DNA of 64,000 nucleotides from an uncultured Acidimicrobiaceae bacterium (GCA_947259365.1 CAMYMC010000008.1:124001-188000); one strand, 5' to 3'; positions 31,687 to 41,722 are shown, counted from the first letter of the stretch. The notes: a model not told the origin generated them from the sequence alone. Translations and numbers: made by a program.

Positions 31687-33462
31687 TCACGCGTTGCCTC
31701 GCTCCCAGACCTCGACGAGATCCCGGTAGGCGTCGCTCGACGCCACCAGGTCATTGTGGGTGCCGTCGGCGATGATCCGCCCGCCATCGATCATGACGAC
31801 CCGGTCGGCGCGCTCGGCGCTGCGGAGACGGTGGGCGATGACGACCGCCGTCCGCCCGGCGAGGAGGATGCGCAGCGCTCCTTCGACCTGGACCTCGGTC
31901 TCCGGGTCGAGGTTCGACGTGGCTTCGTCGAGGACGATGACCGCCGGGTTCACCAGGAACGCCCGACCGAGCGCGATGAGCTGACGCTCTCCCGCCGAAA
32001 AGCGACTTCCTCGCTCCCGGACCGGTGTGTCGAGACCGTCGGGCAGCGTCCGCAACCAGTCGCCGATACCCATGGCGCGGCACACGTCCCAGATGTCGCG
32101 ATCGGTCGCGTCGGGCTTTCCGTAGCGGAAGTTGTCCCGCAGAGACCCGTTGAAGAGGAAGTCGTCCTGGGGGATGAGCGTGGCCGTTGCCGCCCGTGAG
32201 CCGAACGTCAGGCCCTTCAAGTCGTGGCCGTCGATGGTCACCGCTCCCGCGGTGGGGTCGTAGAACCTCAACAGCAGCTTGGCGATCGTCGACTTCCCGG
32301 CGCCCGTCTCGCCGACGATGGCAAGCCGCTGGCCGGCGGGCACGTCGAGCGTCAGCCCCCCGAGCACGATCAGCTCCGGGTCGTACCCGAAGGTCACGTC
32401 CTCCAGCGCCAGCGAGCCCTCCGGCGGCGATGGCAGATCGTAGGCGCCCGGCAGCTCCTGGACCCGGGGACGGGTGTCGCGAAGCTCGAAGAGCTTGGCC
32501 AGCGCTGCCAGCGAGGCCTGGAGCAGGTTGTAGACGTTGGCGAGGTTGATGATCGGCTGGAAGAACCAGTCGAGGTAGAGAAGGAACGCCACGAGGGTGC
32601 CCACGGTGAGGCCGCCGTCGAGCACCCGCAGCCCACCGAAGGCGAGCACGAGGCCGATCGCGGCGGTTCGCAGGAACGCCACGGAAGGGAAGTACCAGCT
32701 GATGGCGCGAGCTGCGGCCATGTTCGCCTCGAAGTAGCGCTCGTTGATGCGGCCGAAGTTCGACGCCTGGGCCTGCTCCTGGGTGAACGCCTGGACGACG
32801 CGAACGCCGGTGATGCCCTCCTGAAGGCTCGCCAGCACCCGACCGATCCGCTCTCGCACCTTCTCGTAGGCGCTGCTCACCTGCTTCTGGAAGAGCACCG
32901 AGAGGAGCACGAGGACGATGATGACGGCGAACGACAACAAGGCGAGGCGCCAGTCGAGGATCAGCATCCCGACGGCGACGCCGACGGCAGTGAGGATGTT
33001 GGTCAGGGCGAGCACCGCGCCCTCGTTGACGAATTCCGTCATCGACTCGATGTCCGACGTCATCCGTGAGACGAGCACCCCGGTCTTGGCATTGTCGTAG
33101 AACGGGACGTCGAGCCGCATGAGATGGCCGAAGATCTCCGACCGCAGCCTGAGGAGAAAACGCTCCCCCACCCATGCCACCGCGTACTGGGCGATGCGCT
33201 GGGCGAAGTACTGGAAGAGGAGCAAGCCGATGAAGACGAGCGCGGCGCTCGTGATCCGGCCGGTGTCTCCGACCCGGATCCCGTCGTCGACTCCGCCGCG
33301 GACGACGAAGGGCCCGAGGAGCCGGGCGCTGGTGGCGAGGATCGCGGCGAGCAGGGCACCGGTGGCGGGCCACACGAGATGGCGCCCGAGACGGGCGGCG
33401 CGCAGCACGAGGCGGCCGGGGTGCTCGATCTCGTACTCGCCGCCGAATCGCGCATACCTCAT
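31687..33462 (-). CDS. ABC exporter half-transporter, subunit B (canonical Walker B, altered signature)
   Basis: A 591-residue TMD-NBD protein with six transmembrane helices in the first 320 residues. Walker A is VGETGAGKST, Walker B VIVLDEATSNLD with the catalytic Glu, and the H-loop is in VVIAHRLRSAE. The signature is FSAGERQ, a departure from LSGGQ. It overlaps the partner gene by four bases (ATGA at 33459-33462). The two make a heterodimer in which only one ATP site is fully active. The substrate may be a drug or lipid. Confidence 0.92.
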   Translation of the reverse strand: MRYARFGGEYEIEHPGRLVLRAARLGRHLVWPATGALLAAILATSARLLGPFVVRGGVDDGIRVGDTGRITSAALVFIGLLLFQYFAQRIAQYAVAWVGERFLLRLRSEIFGHLMRLDVPFYDNAKTGVLVSRMTSDIESMTEFVNEGAVLALTNILTAVGVAVGMLILDWRLALLSFAVIIVLVLLSVLFQKQVSSAYEKVRERIGRVLASLQEGITGVRVVQAFTQEQAQASNFGRINERYFEANMAAARAISWYFPSVAFLRTAAIGLVLAFGGLRVLDGGLTVGTLVAFLLYLDWFFQPIINLANVYNLLQASLAALAKLFELRDTRPRVQELPGAYDLPSPPEGSLALEDVTFGYDPELIVLGGLTLDVPAGQRLAIVGETGAGKSTIAKLLLRFYDPTAGAVTIDGHDLKGLTFGSRAATATLIPQDDFLFNGSLRDNFRYGKPDATDRDIWDVCRAMGIGDWLRTLPDGLDTPVRERGSRFSAGERQLIALGRAFLVNPAVIVLDEATSNLDPETEVQVEGALRILLAGRTAVVIAHRLRSAERADRVVMIDGGRIIADGTHNDLVASSDAYRDLVEVWERGNA

Positions 33463-35249
33463 GCGCTCACCCCCGGCTCCGCCGGCTCCCCGAGCTCATC
33501 GGCGCGGGCGAGGACCTCGGCGTACCGAGGTACGGTCGCCAGCAGTTCCTCGTGGGTGCCCGTGGCCACGACGCTGCCGTCCTCGAGGAACACCACCTCG
33601 TCGACGAGAGCCAGCGTCGACGTGCGGTGGGCGATGATGATCGTCGTTCGCCCGGCCATGACTCGCCGCAACGCCGCCTGGATGTCGGCTTCGACGATGG
33701 CGTCGACCGACGACGTCGCGTCATCGAGGATGAGCACCCGGGGGTCGCGCAGCACGGCCCTGGCGAGGGCCACCCGCTGCCGCTGGCCTCCGGAGAGGCT
33801 GTGGCCTCGTTCCCCGACGACGGTCCCGTAGTCGGAGGGAAGCTCGCAGATGAAATCGTGGGCCTGGGCGAGTCGGGCCGCCGCCCTCACTTCCTCGTCA
33901 CCGGCCTCGGGCGCCCCGAGCGCGATGTTGTCTCGCACCGAGGCGGAGAAGAGGAACGTCTCCTGGAACACGACGGCGACCTCGGAGCGGAGGTCGTCGA
34001 GGCGCAGGTTCCGCACGTCGATGCCGTCGAGCAGCACCCTCCCCGAGACGGGGTCGCGGAAACGCGGGATGAGGTGCGCCAGGGTGGTCTTGCCGGACCC
34101 CGTCGCCCCGACGAGGCCGACCGCGGTTCCTCCGCGGACCCGAACCGTGACGCCCTCGAGAACCTCGGGACCGTCGGGATACCCGAAGGCGACGTTCTCG
34201 AAGACGACCTCACCGCGCCCCGGGGGCAGCGTCCTCGCCGGTGCCGGGTCCGCCACCTCAGGTGCCGTTTCGAGCAGCTCGTCGACACGTGAGGCCGCCG
34301 CGGCAGCCCGGGGCAAGTTGGCGAAGAACCAACCCGTGATGCGGATGGGGAGGACGAGAACGGCGAGGTACTGGAGGAAGGCGACGAATTCGCCGAGCGA
34401 GAGCGCACCGTCGACAACCCGGAACCCACCGAGCCACAGCACGGCGACGGTGCCGGCGGAGGGAATGAGCTCGAACAGAGGCCCAAACGCGGCCGATTGC
34501 TTCGCCAGCGCGGTCGTCTTCTCGAAGATCCGGCTCGCCGCACGGTCGAGCCGGTCCCGCTCTTGGCGCTCCTGGCCGTAGGCCTTGACGACCTGGATCC
34601 CGGCAACCGCCTCCTCCACGACCTGGCTGAGGTCGGCGAGGCGCTCCTGGACACCGAACGACAGGTCGATGACACGGCGGGCATATCGGTTCGCCGAAAC
34701 GAGCAGCGTCGGCACCGTCAGCCCGGCGACGACGCCGAGGATCGGGTCGATGACGACGAGGACCGTCACGACGAGCAGGAACATCGCCAGGTTGGCCAGG
34801 GTGATGGGGAGCATGGCGAAGATGAGCCGCACCTGGGAGAGGTCCGAGGATGCCCGTGCCATGAGCTGGCCCGTCGACGTCTGGTCGTGGAACGAGAATG
34901 CGAGCCGCTGGATGTGGGCGAACATCCGGTTGCGGAGGTCGGCCTCGGCCCGGTAGGAGAGACGAAAGCCGAAGTACCGGCGCGCCCCGATGCCGACCGC
35001 CTGGAAGACGCCGGCGACCACGAGGAGCACAACGACGGGAACGAGGCCTTCGCGGTCGCCGCCCCGGATGTCGTCGATGACGCGGCCCACGAGGAGCGGG
35101 ATGACGACGACGAGCGCCATCCACACCAGCGCGCCCCCGATCGACCGCGCCGAATCCACCTTGTAGCGGCCCAGCGTGCGGAAGAGCAGCCGCAGTCCGC
35201 GACGCACCTCGGGGCTGCCCATGCCGGGCGGGCGGGGCGATTCGGTCAC
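33459..35249 (-). CDS. ABC exporter half-transporter, subunit A (Asp replaces the catalytic Glu)
   Basis: A 596-residue TMD-NBD protein. Walker A is VGATGSGKTT, the signature is canonical LSGGQRQRVAL, but Walker B ends VLILDDATSSVD, with Asp in place of Glu. This site pairs with the altered signature of the subunit B protein, so the two changes fall in the same composite ATP site, as known for heterodimeric exporters such as TM287/288. The start is GTG 35249; ATG 35222 is an alternative, and neither has a clear Shine-Dalgarno. Confidence 0.92.
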   Translation of the reverse strand: MTESPRPPGMGSPEVRRGLRLLFRTLGRYKVDSARSIGGALVWMALVVVIPLLVGRVIDDIRGGDREGLVPVVVLLVVAGVFQAVGIGARRYFGFRLSYRAEADLRNRMFAHIQRLAFSFHDQTSTGQLMARASSDLSQVRLIFAMLPITLANLAMFLLVVTVLVVIDPILGVVAGLTVPTLLVSANRYARRVIDLSFGVQERLADLSQVVEEAVAGIQVVKAYGQERQERDRLDRAASRIFEKTTALAKQSAAFGPLFELIPSAGTVAVLWLGGFRVVDGALSLGEFVAFLQYLAVLVLPIRITGWFFANLPRAAAAASRVDELLETAPEVADPAPARTLPPGRGEVVFENVAFGYPDGPEVLEGVTVRVRGGTAVGLVGATGSGKTTLAHLIPRFRDPVSGRVLLDGIDVRNLRLDDLRSEVAVVFQETFLFSASVRDNIALGAPEAGDEEVRAAARLAQAHDFICELPSDYGTVVGERGHSLSGGQRQRVALARAVLRDPRVLILDDATSSVDAIVEADIQAALRRVMAGRTTIIIAHRTSTLALVDEVVFLEDGSVVATGTHEELLATVPRYAEVLARADELGEPAEPGVSA

Positions 35250-35434
35250 CGGTTGAGGCTATCGCAGCCGGACGCCGTTCCCGGCGGTTCGGGGCGAAGC
35301 GGTCAAGGCCCCTCCGGCCGCGGTCGATGATCCAGGGTGATGGCCGCCGGGACGAGTCGCACCGAAGGCGCACCCCGCGACGCGACTGCGGGAGTAATGT
35401 CGCGGCCGCGTTCTACCGATCGAGTCGAGTCCTG

Positions 35435-36412
35435 ATGGTTCCCCGCAAACGTTCTGCCGTCCGTACCACCGCGCAAACGGTGGTCGGCCTCGGTCTGCTC
35501 ACCGTCGGCTTCTTCGCGACCCTGGCGACACTGCTCGGGTTCTTCGGATCGAGCTGGTGGGTGTTCGACGTCCTCGCCAACTTCAGGCTCCAGCTCGCCG
35601 TCGTCCTCCTCGTCGTCGGCTTGCTCTACGGATTGATCCTCGCCAGGGGAGCCGCATTCGTGTTCGTCGTGGTCGGCCTCGTCAACGTCGCACTCGTCGT
35701 GCCCCTCTACCTCGGCTCGCCGGCCGAGGCGCGTGGCTCCGACGATCTCGAGCTCGTGAGCTTCAACGTCCAGGCGTCGAACGCCTCTCGCGACCGTGTC
35801 ATGCGGTGGATCGAGGAGACCGAAGCCGATCTCGTCTTCCTCCTCGAGTCGAGCCAGGAATGGGAGGCGCTGCTCGCCGAGGGCCGGGTCCCCGGTTATT
35901 CGATCCAGAGCGAGCTACCCGCCGACCGGCGCTTCGGCATCACGGTGCTCGCGAAGACCGACGTCACGACGGAGCTGCTTCGCCTCGGCAGCGCCAACGA
36001 CCCCGTGATCAGGGTCGAGACGATGCTCGACGACAGGCCGATCGTCATCTACTCGGTGCATTCCCGCCCGGCGACGTCCGAAGCCGGCACCACGATGCGC
36101 AACTCGCTCCTCGCCCAGGTCGCGGAGCTCGTCGGCGACGAGGTGGACCCGGTCGTCGTCATCGGCGACCTCAACGCGACACCGTGGTCATCTGCGTTCC
36201 GGACCCTTCAAGGCGACGCCGACCTCGTCAACTCCCTCGACGGCTACGGGTTGCAACCGACGTGGCCGGGAGATCTGTGGTTCGGCCTCACCATCCCGAT
36301 CGACCACATGCTTCACACTCAGGAACTGACGACGACGGACCGTCGCATCGGGCCGTCCCTCGGCTCCGACCACCGTCCGCTCCAGGTCACCGTCGCCCGC
36401 GCCGTCGCCTGA
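35435..36412 (+). CDS. membrane-anchored endonuclease/exonuclease/phosphatase-fold protein
   Basis: A 325-residue protein with three N-terminal hydrophobic segments (about 14-36, 44-63 and 67-87) and an EEP domain from about 105: LELVSFNVQASNASRDR, IVIYSVHSRPA, VVIGDLNATPWSSAF and GSDHRPLQV, which supply the Asn, Asp/Asn and His of the metal-dependent active site. The domain should face outside the cell; related proteins act on nucleic acids, phospholipids or phosphoinositides. ATG 35435 is used; the earlier ORF start at 35327 adds low-complexity Arg-rich sequence. Confidence 0.85.
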   Translation: MVPRKRSAVRTTAQTVVGLGLLTVGFFATLATLLGFFGSSWWVFDVLANFRLQLAVVLLVVGLLYGLILARGAAFVFVVVGLVNVALVVPLYLGSPAEARGSDDLELVSFNVQASNASRDRVMRWIEETEADLVFLLESSQEWEALLAEGRVPGYSIQSELPADRRFGITVLAKTDVTTELLRLGSANDPVIRVETMLDDRPIVIYSVHSRPATSEAGTTMRNSLLAQVAELVGDEVDPVVVIGDLNATPWSSAFRTLQGDADLVNSLDGYGLQPTWPGDLWFGLTIPIDHMLHTQELTTTDRRIGPSLGSDHRPLQVTVARAVA

Positions 36413-36467
36413 GGGCACCCCGAACGGCAGGGGATCCCTCCCCGCCGGCCCTCACTAGCCTGCCCCG

Positions 36468-38438
36468 ATGCTCCCCGACTTCTCGAACGTGACGCCTGCG
36501 GCCGTCGCCGCCTCCACCCGGCGCGCGCTCGACACGGCGACCGCGCTCGTCGACGCGGCGGCCGCGGCCGGCCCCGACCCGGCGTACGCAACGACGCTCG
36601 GCCTCCTCGAGGAGGCCGAGGCCGTCGTCTCCGATGCGCACGGGGTGGGACCGTTCATGGCGCGGGTGCACCCCGACGTCGAGGTTCGCGCCACTGCGGT
36701 CGACTGGGAGGAGCGGGTGGCGAAGTGGAGAACGGATCTCTTGTTCCGCGACGAACTCGCCGCGACGGTTCGCGCTTTCGCCGCCACCGCCGAGGCGGAG
36801 CAGCTGCAAGGAACGAGGCGCCGCTATCTCGAGCACTGGATCCGCGACCTCAGGAGGGCGGGCCACGACCTCGACACGGTGACTCGGGGCACGCTTCGCG
36901 AAATGCACACCCGCCTCGTCGAGCTCGAAGTGAGGTTCTCGGCGAACCTCGACGAGCACGAGGACCACATCGAGGTCACCAGGGCAGAACTCGACGGGCT
37001 CGCCGAGGACTACGTCCGGCGCCTCTCCCCCGGCGACGAGGAGGGGACGTACCGAGTCACGATGGCGTATCCGGACTATCAGCCGTTCATGCGCCAGGCG
37101 ACCAGCCGCGACCTCAGACGGCTGCTCCAGCACAAGTTCTGGAATCGGGCCGCCGCGCTCAACCGGCCGCTCCTCGAAGAAGCGATCGCACTGCGCAGAC
37201 TCATCGCATCGACCCTGGGCTACCCGTCGTGGGCTGCCTACGCGATGGAGGTGAAGATGGCGGGCGACCCCGGGGTCGTTGCCGAGTTCTACTCCTCGAT
37301 CGTTCCGGGGCTCGAGGCGAAGGCGGCCGCCGAGCTGGAACCGCTCCTCGCCCTGGTCGCCGCCGACACCGAGGGAGACACGCTCCGGTCGTGGGACCTC
37401 TGGTACTACGACAACGAGCAGCGCCGGGCCGACTACGGCGTCGACCCCGACGAGGTCGCCCGGTACTTCCCCCTCGACCGCGTCGTCGCCGGCATGTTCG
37501 AGATCACCGGGGACGTGTTCGGGCTCGAGTTCCGGCACCTCGAGGACGCCGCGGCCTGGCATCCGGAGGTGACGCTCTACGAGATCATCGACCGTGGCAG
37601 CGGCGAGCCGATCGCCCACTTCTACGCCGACCTGTTCCCGAGAGAGGGCAAGTACGGCCACGCGGCGGCGTTCTCGGTGAGGTACGGGAGGCGGGAGACC
37701 GACGGCTACCGGACGCCGATCGCCGCCATGGTGGCGAACTTCACGAAGCCGACGGCCGCCGCCCCCTCCCTCCTCAAGCACGACGAAGCGCTGACCCTCT
37801 TCCACGAGTTCGGCCACATCCTCCATTTCTGCCTCACCACGGTCGACCACGTTCGGTTCTCCGGATACGACACCGAATGGGACTTCGTCGAGGCGCCCTC
37901 ACAGATCATGGAGCACTGGATGTGGCAGCCCGAGGTGCTTCGCCGCTTCGCCCGTCATCACGAGACCGGAGAGCCGATCCCGACCGACCTCGTCGATCGC
38001 CTCGTCGCGGCCAGGGATCACAACATCGGCCTCTTCACGCTCCGGCAGGTGTTCTTGGGCCGGCTCGACATCGCCATGCACACCGACTCGGCGGAGCGGA
38101 GCCTCGCTGACATCTACCGCGAGGCGTACCGGCTCACGCAGCTGCCCTTCCACGAGGGGACGTTCTTCCCGGCGACCTTCGGTCACCTCATGGGGGGCTA
38201 CGACGCCGGCTACTACGGGTACCTGTGGGCGAAGGTGTACGGCGATGACATGTTCTCGGTGTTCGAGGAGGAGGGGATCCTCGACGAGGGGGTCGGGCGC
38301 CGCTATCGCGACGAGATCCTCGCGACCGGCGGAGCGAGAGATGCCGCCGAACACCTCCATGCCTTCCTCGGGCGCGAGCCGTCCACGGATGCCTTCGCTC
38401 GCAACCTCGGGCTCGGCATTGATCAGGCAGGGGAATGA
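36468..38438 (+). CDS. M3 family zinc metallopeptidase (oligopeptidase)
   Basis: A 656-residue peptidase with the HExxH zinc site in TLFHEFGHILHF (about residue 446) and the third ligand Glu in DFVEAPSQIMEHWMW. The C-terminal GGYDAGYYGYLWAKVYGDDM and the long helical N-terminus are normal for the thimet oligopeptidase group. It cleaves short peptides in the cytoplasm; no signal peptide is present. Its end overlaps the convergent menE by 16 bases. Confidence 0.94.
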   Translation: MLPDFSNVTPAAVAASTRRALDTATALVDAAAAAGPDPAYATTLGLLEEAEAVVSDAHGVGPFMARVHPDVEVRATAVDWEERVAKWRTDLLFRDELAATVRAFAATAEAEQLQGTRRRYLEHWIRDLRRAGHDLDTVTRGTLREMHTRLVELEVRFSANLDEHEDHIEVTRAELDGLAEDYVRRLSPGDEEGTYRVTMAYPDYQPFMRQATSRDLRRLLQHKFWNRAAALNRPLLEEAIALRRLIASTLGYPSWAAYAMEVKMAGDPGVVAEFYSSIVPGLEAKAAAELEPLLALVAADTEGDTLRSWDLWYYDNEQRRADYGVDPDEVARYFPLDRVVAGMFEITGDVFGLEFRHLEDAAAWHPEVTLYEIIDRGSGEPIAHFYADLFPREGKYGHAAAFSVRYGRRETDGYRTPIAAMVANFTKPTAAAPSLLKHDEALTLFHEFGHILHFCLTTVDHVRFSGYDTEWDFVEAPSQIMEHWMWQPEVLRRFARHHETGEPIPTDLVDRLVAARDHNIGLFTLRQVFLGRLDIAMHTDSAERSLADIYREAYRLTQLPFHEGTFFPATFGHLMGGYDAGYYGYLWAKVYGDDMFSVFEEEGILDEGVGRRYRDEILATGGARDAAEHLHAFLGREPSTDAFARNLGLGIDQAGE

Positions 38439-39763
38439 CGGGCGGCGAGCGCCGCCACATCCACCTTGCCGCCGGGCAGCAACGGCAACTCGTCGAGCCA
38501 CAGCCAGCGCTTCGGGACCTCGAAGGGTCGCATGTGCTCCCGGGCGTGACCGGTAATGCGGGCCGGGTCGACCCCGGGAGCGACGACGGCGGCTGCCACC
38601 ACCTCGCCCCAGTCCTCGTCCGCCAGCGCGTACACGGCTGCAGCCCTGACGCCCGGACAGGAGAGCAGCGCCTCCTCGACGACGGCCGGCACGACGTTCT
38701 CGCCCCCAGTGATGATCACGTCATCGGCCCTGCCGACGACGATGAGCCTCCCCCGCGTGTCGAACCGGCCCAGATCGCCTGTGACGAATGCCCCGGACCG
38801 AGGCGATTCGTCCGCGTAACCGGGTGAAACGGCCGGACCCGAGACGACGATGCGGCCCACCTCCGGTGCCGAGGGCGCGCCCGGCGCGATCTCGACGGTC
38901 ATGCCCGGCAGCGGCAGGCCCGCCGTGCCGAGTGAGGCTCGTGCCTCCTCCGGCGCCACCGTCGCCACCTGCGAGCATGCCTCTGTCAACCCGTACGTGG
39001 CGAGGATCGGCAGACCGGCGTCGAGGCCCCGGGTGACGAGGTCCGCGCTGGCTGGCGCTCCGCCGACGAGGACGCCGCGGATCGACCTGGGATACGGGCC
39101 GGGGTCGGCGTCGAGCAGCCTGGCGAGCATCGTTGGGACGAGGCTCGCCCATTCGACGTCGCCCGAGCGCAGCGCCACCGCCGCTGCGGTGGGGTCGAAA
39201 CCGGGCTGCAGCAGCACCGAGCCCACGGCCTCGACCGCCCTCCACAGCACCGACAAACCGGCGACGTGGGTGAGCGGGAGGCACAGCAGCCAGGTGTCCC
39301 CGGGCTCGTTGCCGAGCCGCTGACGTGATGCCGCCACGGCGGCGGCGACATTGGCGTGGGTGAGCCTGACGAGTTTGGGCGGCCCCGTCGAGCCCGATGT
39401 CGGAACAAGGCACATGTCGTCTGCCGGCGACGCGTCTTCTGCGGGGGGCATCCCGTTCGACGGCGCTCTGGTCGACACCGCCGCCTGGGAGGCGTCGCCC
39501 CCGACGTCGTCGCCGCACACCACGACGAGCCCGTGCCACCACGCTGCCCACAGCCGCGCCACGGTGGCGGGCTCGCCGGGAACCGGCGCGATCCGCACGC
39601 GTGAGCCGGGGGCCGGACCTCCCTCCCGGGGGCCCGGTACGGCCGCAACCGCCGAGCCGAGCCGGTCGTAGCTCCACCGTTCGTCACCGCTGATGAGGGC
39701 CGTCGCGTCACCGTGGGCTTGGACGGCGTCGGCGAATGCGGCCACCGGAAGTCGATACGCCAT
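38423..39763 (-). CDS. menE: O-succinylbenzoate-CoA ligase-like acyl-AMP synthetase
   Basis: A 446-residue adenylate-forming enzyme. PTSGSTGPPKLVRLTH is the P-loop, ATYGLTEACSQVAT the adenine site, GDLGRFDTRGRLIVVGRADD the hinge region, and LPGGKVDVAAL holds the catalytic Lys. It is short for an acyl-CoA ligase, as MenE is. The substrate assignment rests on the neighbours: menB starts 50 bases away in the opposite direction, and menA, menD and menF follow. The reaction would activate o-succinylbenzoate with CoA, giving the substrate of MenB. Confidence 0.85.
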   Translation of the reverse strand: MAYRLPVAAFADAVQAHGDATALISGDERWSYDRLGSAVAAVPGPREGGPAPGSRVRIAPVPGEPATVARLWAAWWHGLVVVCGDDVGGDASQAAVSTRAPSNGMPPAEDASPADDMCLVPTSGSTGPPKLVRLTHANVAAAVAASRQRLGNEPGDTWLLCLPLTHVAGLSVLWRAVEAVGSVLLQPGFDPTAAAVALRSGDVEWASLVPTMLARLLDADPGPYPRSIRGVLVGGAPASADLVTRGLDAGLPILATYGLTEACSQVATVAPEEARASLGTAGLPLPGMTVEIAPGAPSAPEVGRIVVSGPAVSPGYADESPRSGAFVTGDLGRFDTRGRLIVVGRADDVIITGGENVVPAVVEEALLSCPGVRAAAVYALADEDWGEVVAAAVVAPGVDPARITGHAREHMRPFEVPKRWLWLDELPLLPGGKVDVAALAARHSPA

Positions 39764-39813
39764 CGTCGCTCACTACAGTATCGGCGCCCGCACCGCCACG
39801 ATCCGGAGGCGCC

Positions 39814-40704
39814 ATGGTCTCGGAGATCTTCGACTCTGCCGCATGGGATCCGGTCGCGGGTTTCGCCTTCACCGACATCACCTACCACCGCGCCCGCGGG
39901 ATCAACGCCGTTCGGGTCGCGTTCGACCGGCCCGAGGTCCGCAATGCGTTCCGCCCTCACACGGTCGACGAGCTCTACACGGCACTGGATCACGCCAGGA
40001 CGACACCGGACGTCGGGTGCGTACTGCTCACCGGCAACGGACCGTCTCCGAAGGACGGTGTGTGGGCCTTCTGCTCGGGAGGCGACCAGCGCATCCGGGG
40101 AGCGGACGGCTACAAGTACACAGACGGCGACGAGGTCGACCCGGCCCGCCTCGGCCGGCTGCACATCCTCGAGGTGCAACGGCTCATCCGCTTCATGCCG
40201 AAGGTCGTCGTCGCCGTTGTCCCCGGCTGGGCGGTCGGCGGCGGTCACAGCCTCCACGTCGTATGCGACCTCACGATCGCGTCGGAGGAGCACGCGATGT
40301 TCAAGCAGACCGATGCCGATGTCGCCAGTTTCGACGGGGGCTACGGCTCGGCGCTGCTCGCCCGCCAGGTCGGTCAGAAGTTCGCCCGTGAGATCTTCTT
40401 CCTCGGACGGGACCACACTGCCCAGGAAGCGCACGAGATGGGGATGGTCAACGCGGTCGTCCCTCACCACGAACTCGAGGCGGTGGCGCTGGAGTGGGCA
40501 CGGGAGATCGTCGCCAAGTCGCCGACAGCCCAGCGAATGCTGAAGTTCGCCTTCAACCTCGTCGACGACGGGCTCGTCGGCCAGCAGATCTTCGCCGGTG
40601 AGGCCACCCGGCTCGCTTACGGGACCGACGAGGCCCGGGAAGGAAGGGACGCGTTCCTGGAGAAGCGGGACCAGGACTACTCGGCGTTCCCCTGGCACTT
40701 CTGA
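39814..40704 (+). CDS. menB: 1,4-dihydroxy-2-naphthoyl-CoA synthase
   Basis: A 296-residue crotonase-fold enzyme that closes the naphthoate ring. VRVAFDRPEVRNAFRPHTVDE, FCSGGDQRIRG, VVPGWAVGGGHSLHVVCDLT and TDADVASFDGGYGS are the MenB motifs, and the C-terminus YSAFPWHF is typical of MenB. ATG 39814 follows GGAGG by four bases. The track's 39736 start is not needed. menA begins one base after the stop. Confidence 0.96.
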   Translation: MVSEIFDSAAWDPVAGFAFTDITYHRARGINAVRVAFDRPEVRNAFRPHTVDELYTALDHARTTPDVGCVLLTGNGPSPKDGVWAFCSGGDQRIRGADGYKYTDGDEVDPARLGRLHILEVQRLIRFMPKVVVAVVPGWAVGGGHSLHVVCDLTIASEEHAMFKQTDADVASFDGGYGSALLARQVGQKFAREIFFLGRDHTAQEAHEMGMVNAVVPHHELEAVALEWAREIVAKSPTAQRMLKFAFNLVDDGLVGQQIFAGEATRLAYGTDEAREGRDAFLEKRDQDYSAFPWHF

Positions 40705-40705
40705 C

Positions 40706-41614
40706 GTGAACGCCGCCAGAGCCGCGACGGGCTCGCTGCGCGCCTGGATCATCGCCGCCCGACCGCCGACGCTGTGGGCGGCCGTTGCTCCCGTCGTCGT
40801 CGGCGGAGCCATCGCCATCGACGATGGAGTCTGGCGCTGCGACGTGTTCGTCGTCGTCCTCGTTGCCGCCGTTGCGATCCAGATCGGGGTGAACTTCGCC
40901 AACGATGTCGCGGATGCCGCCACCGGCGCGGACGGGGCCGGGCGCATCGGGCCGGTGCGGGCGGTCGCCTCCGGGCTCATCCCCCCGCTACGGATGTGGC
41001 GGGGAGTGGCGGCGGCCTTCGCAGTGGCGACGCTCGGCGGGGTCTATCTGATCTGGCAGGCGGGCCCGATCGTGCTCGTGATCGGGGTGGCCTCGATCAT
41101 CGCCGCGCTCGGCTACACGGCCGGACCGTTCCCCTACGGCTACCGCGGCTACGGCGAGGTCTTCGTGTTCGTCTTCTTCGGCCTCGTTGCGACCGTCGGC
41201 ACTCGGTTCGTCTTCGACCGGACCGCCCCGCCCTCGGCCTGGTTCGCGGGGATCGCGATGGGGCTTCTCGCGTCGGCGATCCTCGTTGCGAACAACTACC
41301 GCGACATCGACTCCGACGCCGCCGTCGGCAAGCGAACGCTGGCGGTGCGTACCGGCAGACGCGCCACGAGGGCCCTCTATGCGGCAACGATCGTCGGCGG
41401 TGTCGTCGTCTGCCCGGTTGCTGCCCTCGCCGGTTCCATGCCGGGGGGCGCCGCAATCGCCGGTCTCGCTTTGCCGCTCACCGGCCCCCTCATCCGCACC
41501 ATCACGCGAACAACGGCGGGGCCGCCCCTCATCGGTCTCCTCAAGGCGACGGCGAGACTGCAGATCCTCGTCGCCGCTCTCCTCGCCGTCGGCATCGTCG
41601 CGTTGCCGGGGTGA
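40706..41614 (+). CDS. menA: 1,4-dihydroxy-2-naphthoate polyprenyltransferase
   Basis: A 302-residue UbiA-superfamily membrane protein of about eight or nine helices. The first Asp-rich motif region is NFANDVADAATGADG and the second is NNYRDIDSDAAVGKRTLAVR. It joins a polyprenyl diphosphate to dihydroxynaphthoate in the membrane, giving demethylmenaquinone. GTG 40706 lies one base after the menB TGA, so the pair is co-transcribed. The track start at 40598 is inside menB. Confidence 0.95.
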   Translation: MNAARAATGSLRAWIIAARPPTLWAAVAPVVVGGAIAIDDGVWRCDVFVVVLVAAVAIQIGVNFANDVADAATGADGAGRIGPVRAVASGLIPPLRMWRGVAAAFAVATLGGVYLIWQAGPIVLVIGVASIIAALGYTAGPFPYGYRGYGEVFVFVFFGLVATVGTRFVFDRTAPPSAWFAGIAMGLLASAILVANNYRDIDSDAAVGKRTLAVRTGRRATRALYAATIVGGVVVCPVAALAGSMPGGAAIAGLALPLTGPLIRTITRTTAGPPLIGLLKATARLQILVAALLAVGIVALPG

Positions 41615-41654
41615 CCCGGTCTCGCGCGACGGCGTAAAGCTCACCGCCGGCCGG

Positions 41655-41722
41655 GCCGATACATGAGACGCAGCCGGTTGCGAGCGGAGTTTCATCATCG
41701 CCGCGACGGCCGCCGATACATG
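41655..41722 (+). repeat. 11-base direct repeat in a structured spacer
   Basis: GCCGATACATG occurs at 41655-41665 and again at 41712-41722. A hairpin CCCGGC/GCCGGG flanked by GATA and TATC follows the second copy (about 41717-41745). The spacer 41615-41852 has no coding frame I trust. The purpose of the repeats is unknown; they could be protein binding sites or an RNA fold. Confidence 0.4.

Noticed and set aside
30061-32199. 712-codon plus-strand ORF
   Set aside because: Antisense of the PPOX, aminotransferase and ABC genes, all of which have clear family motifs on the minus strand.
41630-41700. c-di-GMP-I riboswitch
   Set aside because: A few words resemble the core, but the first conserved strand and GAAA tetraloop receptor are missing and no suitable gene lies downstream.
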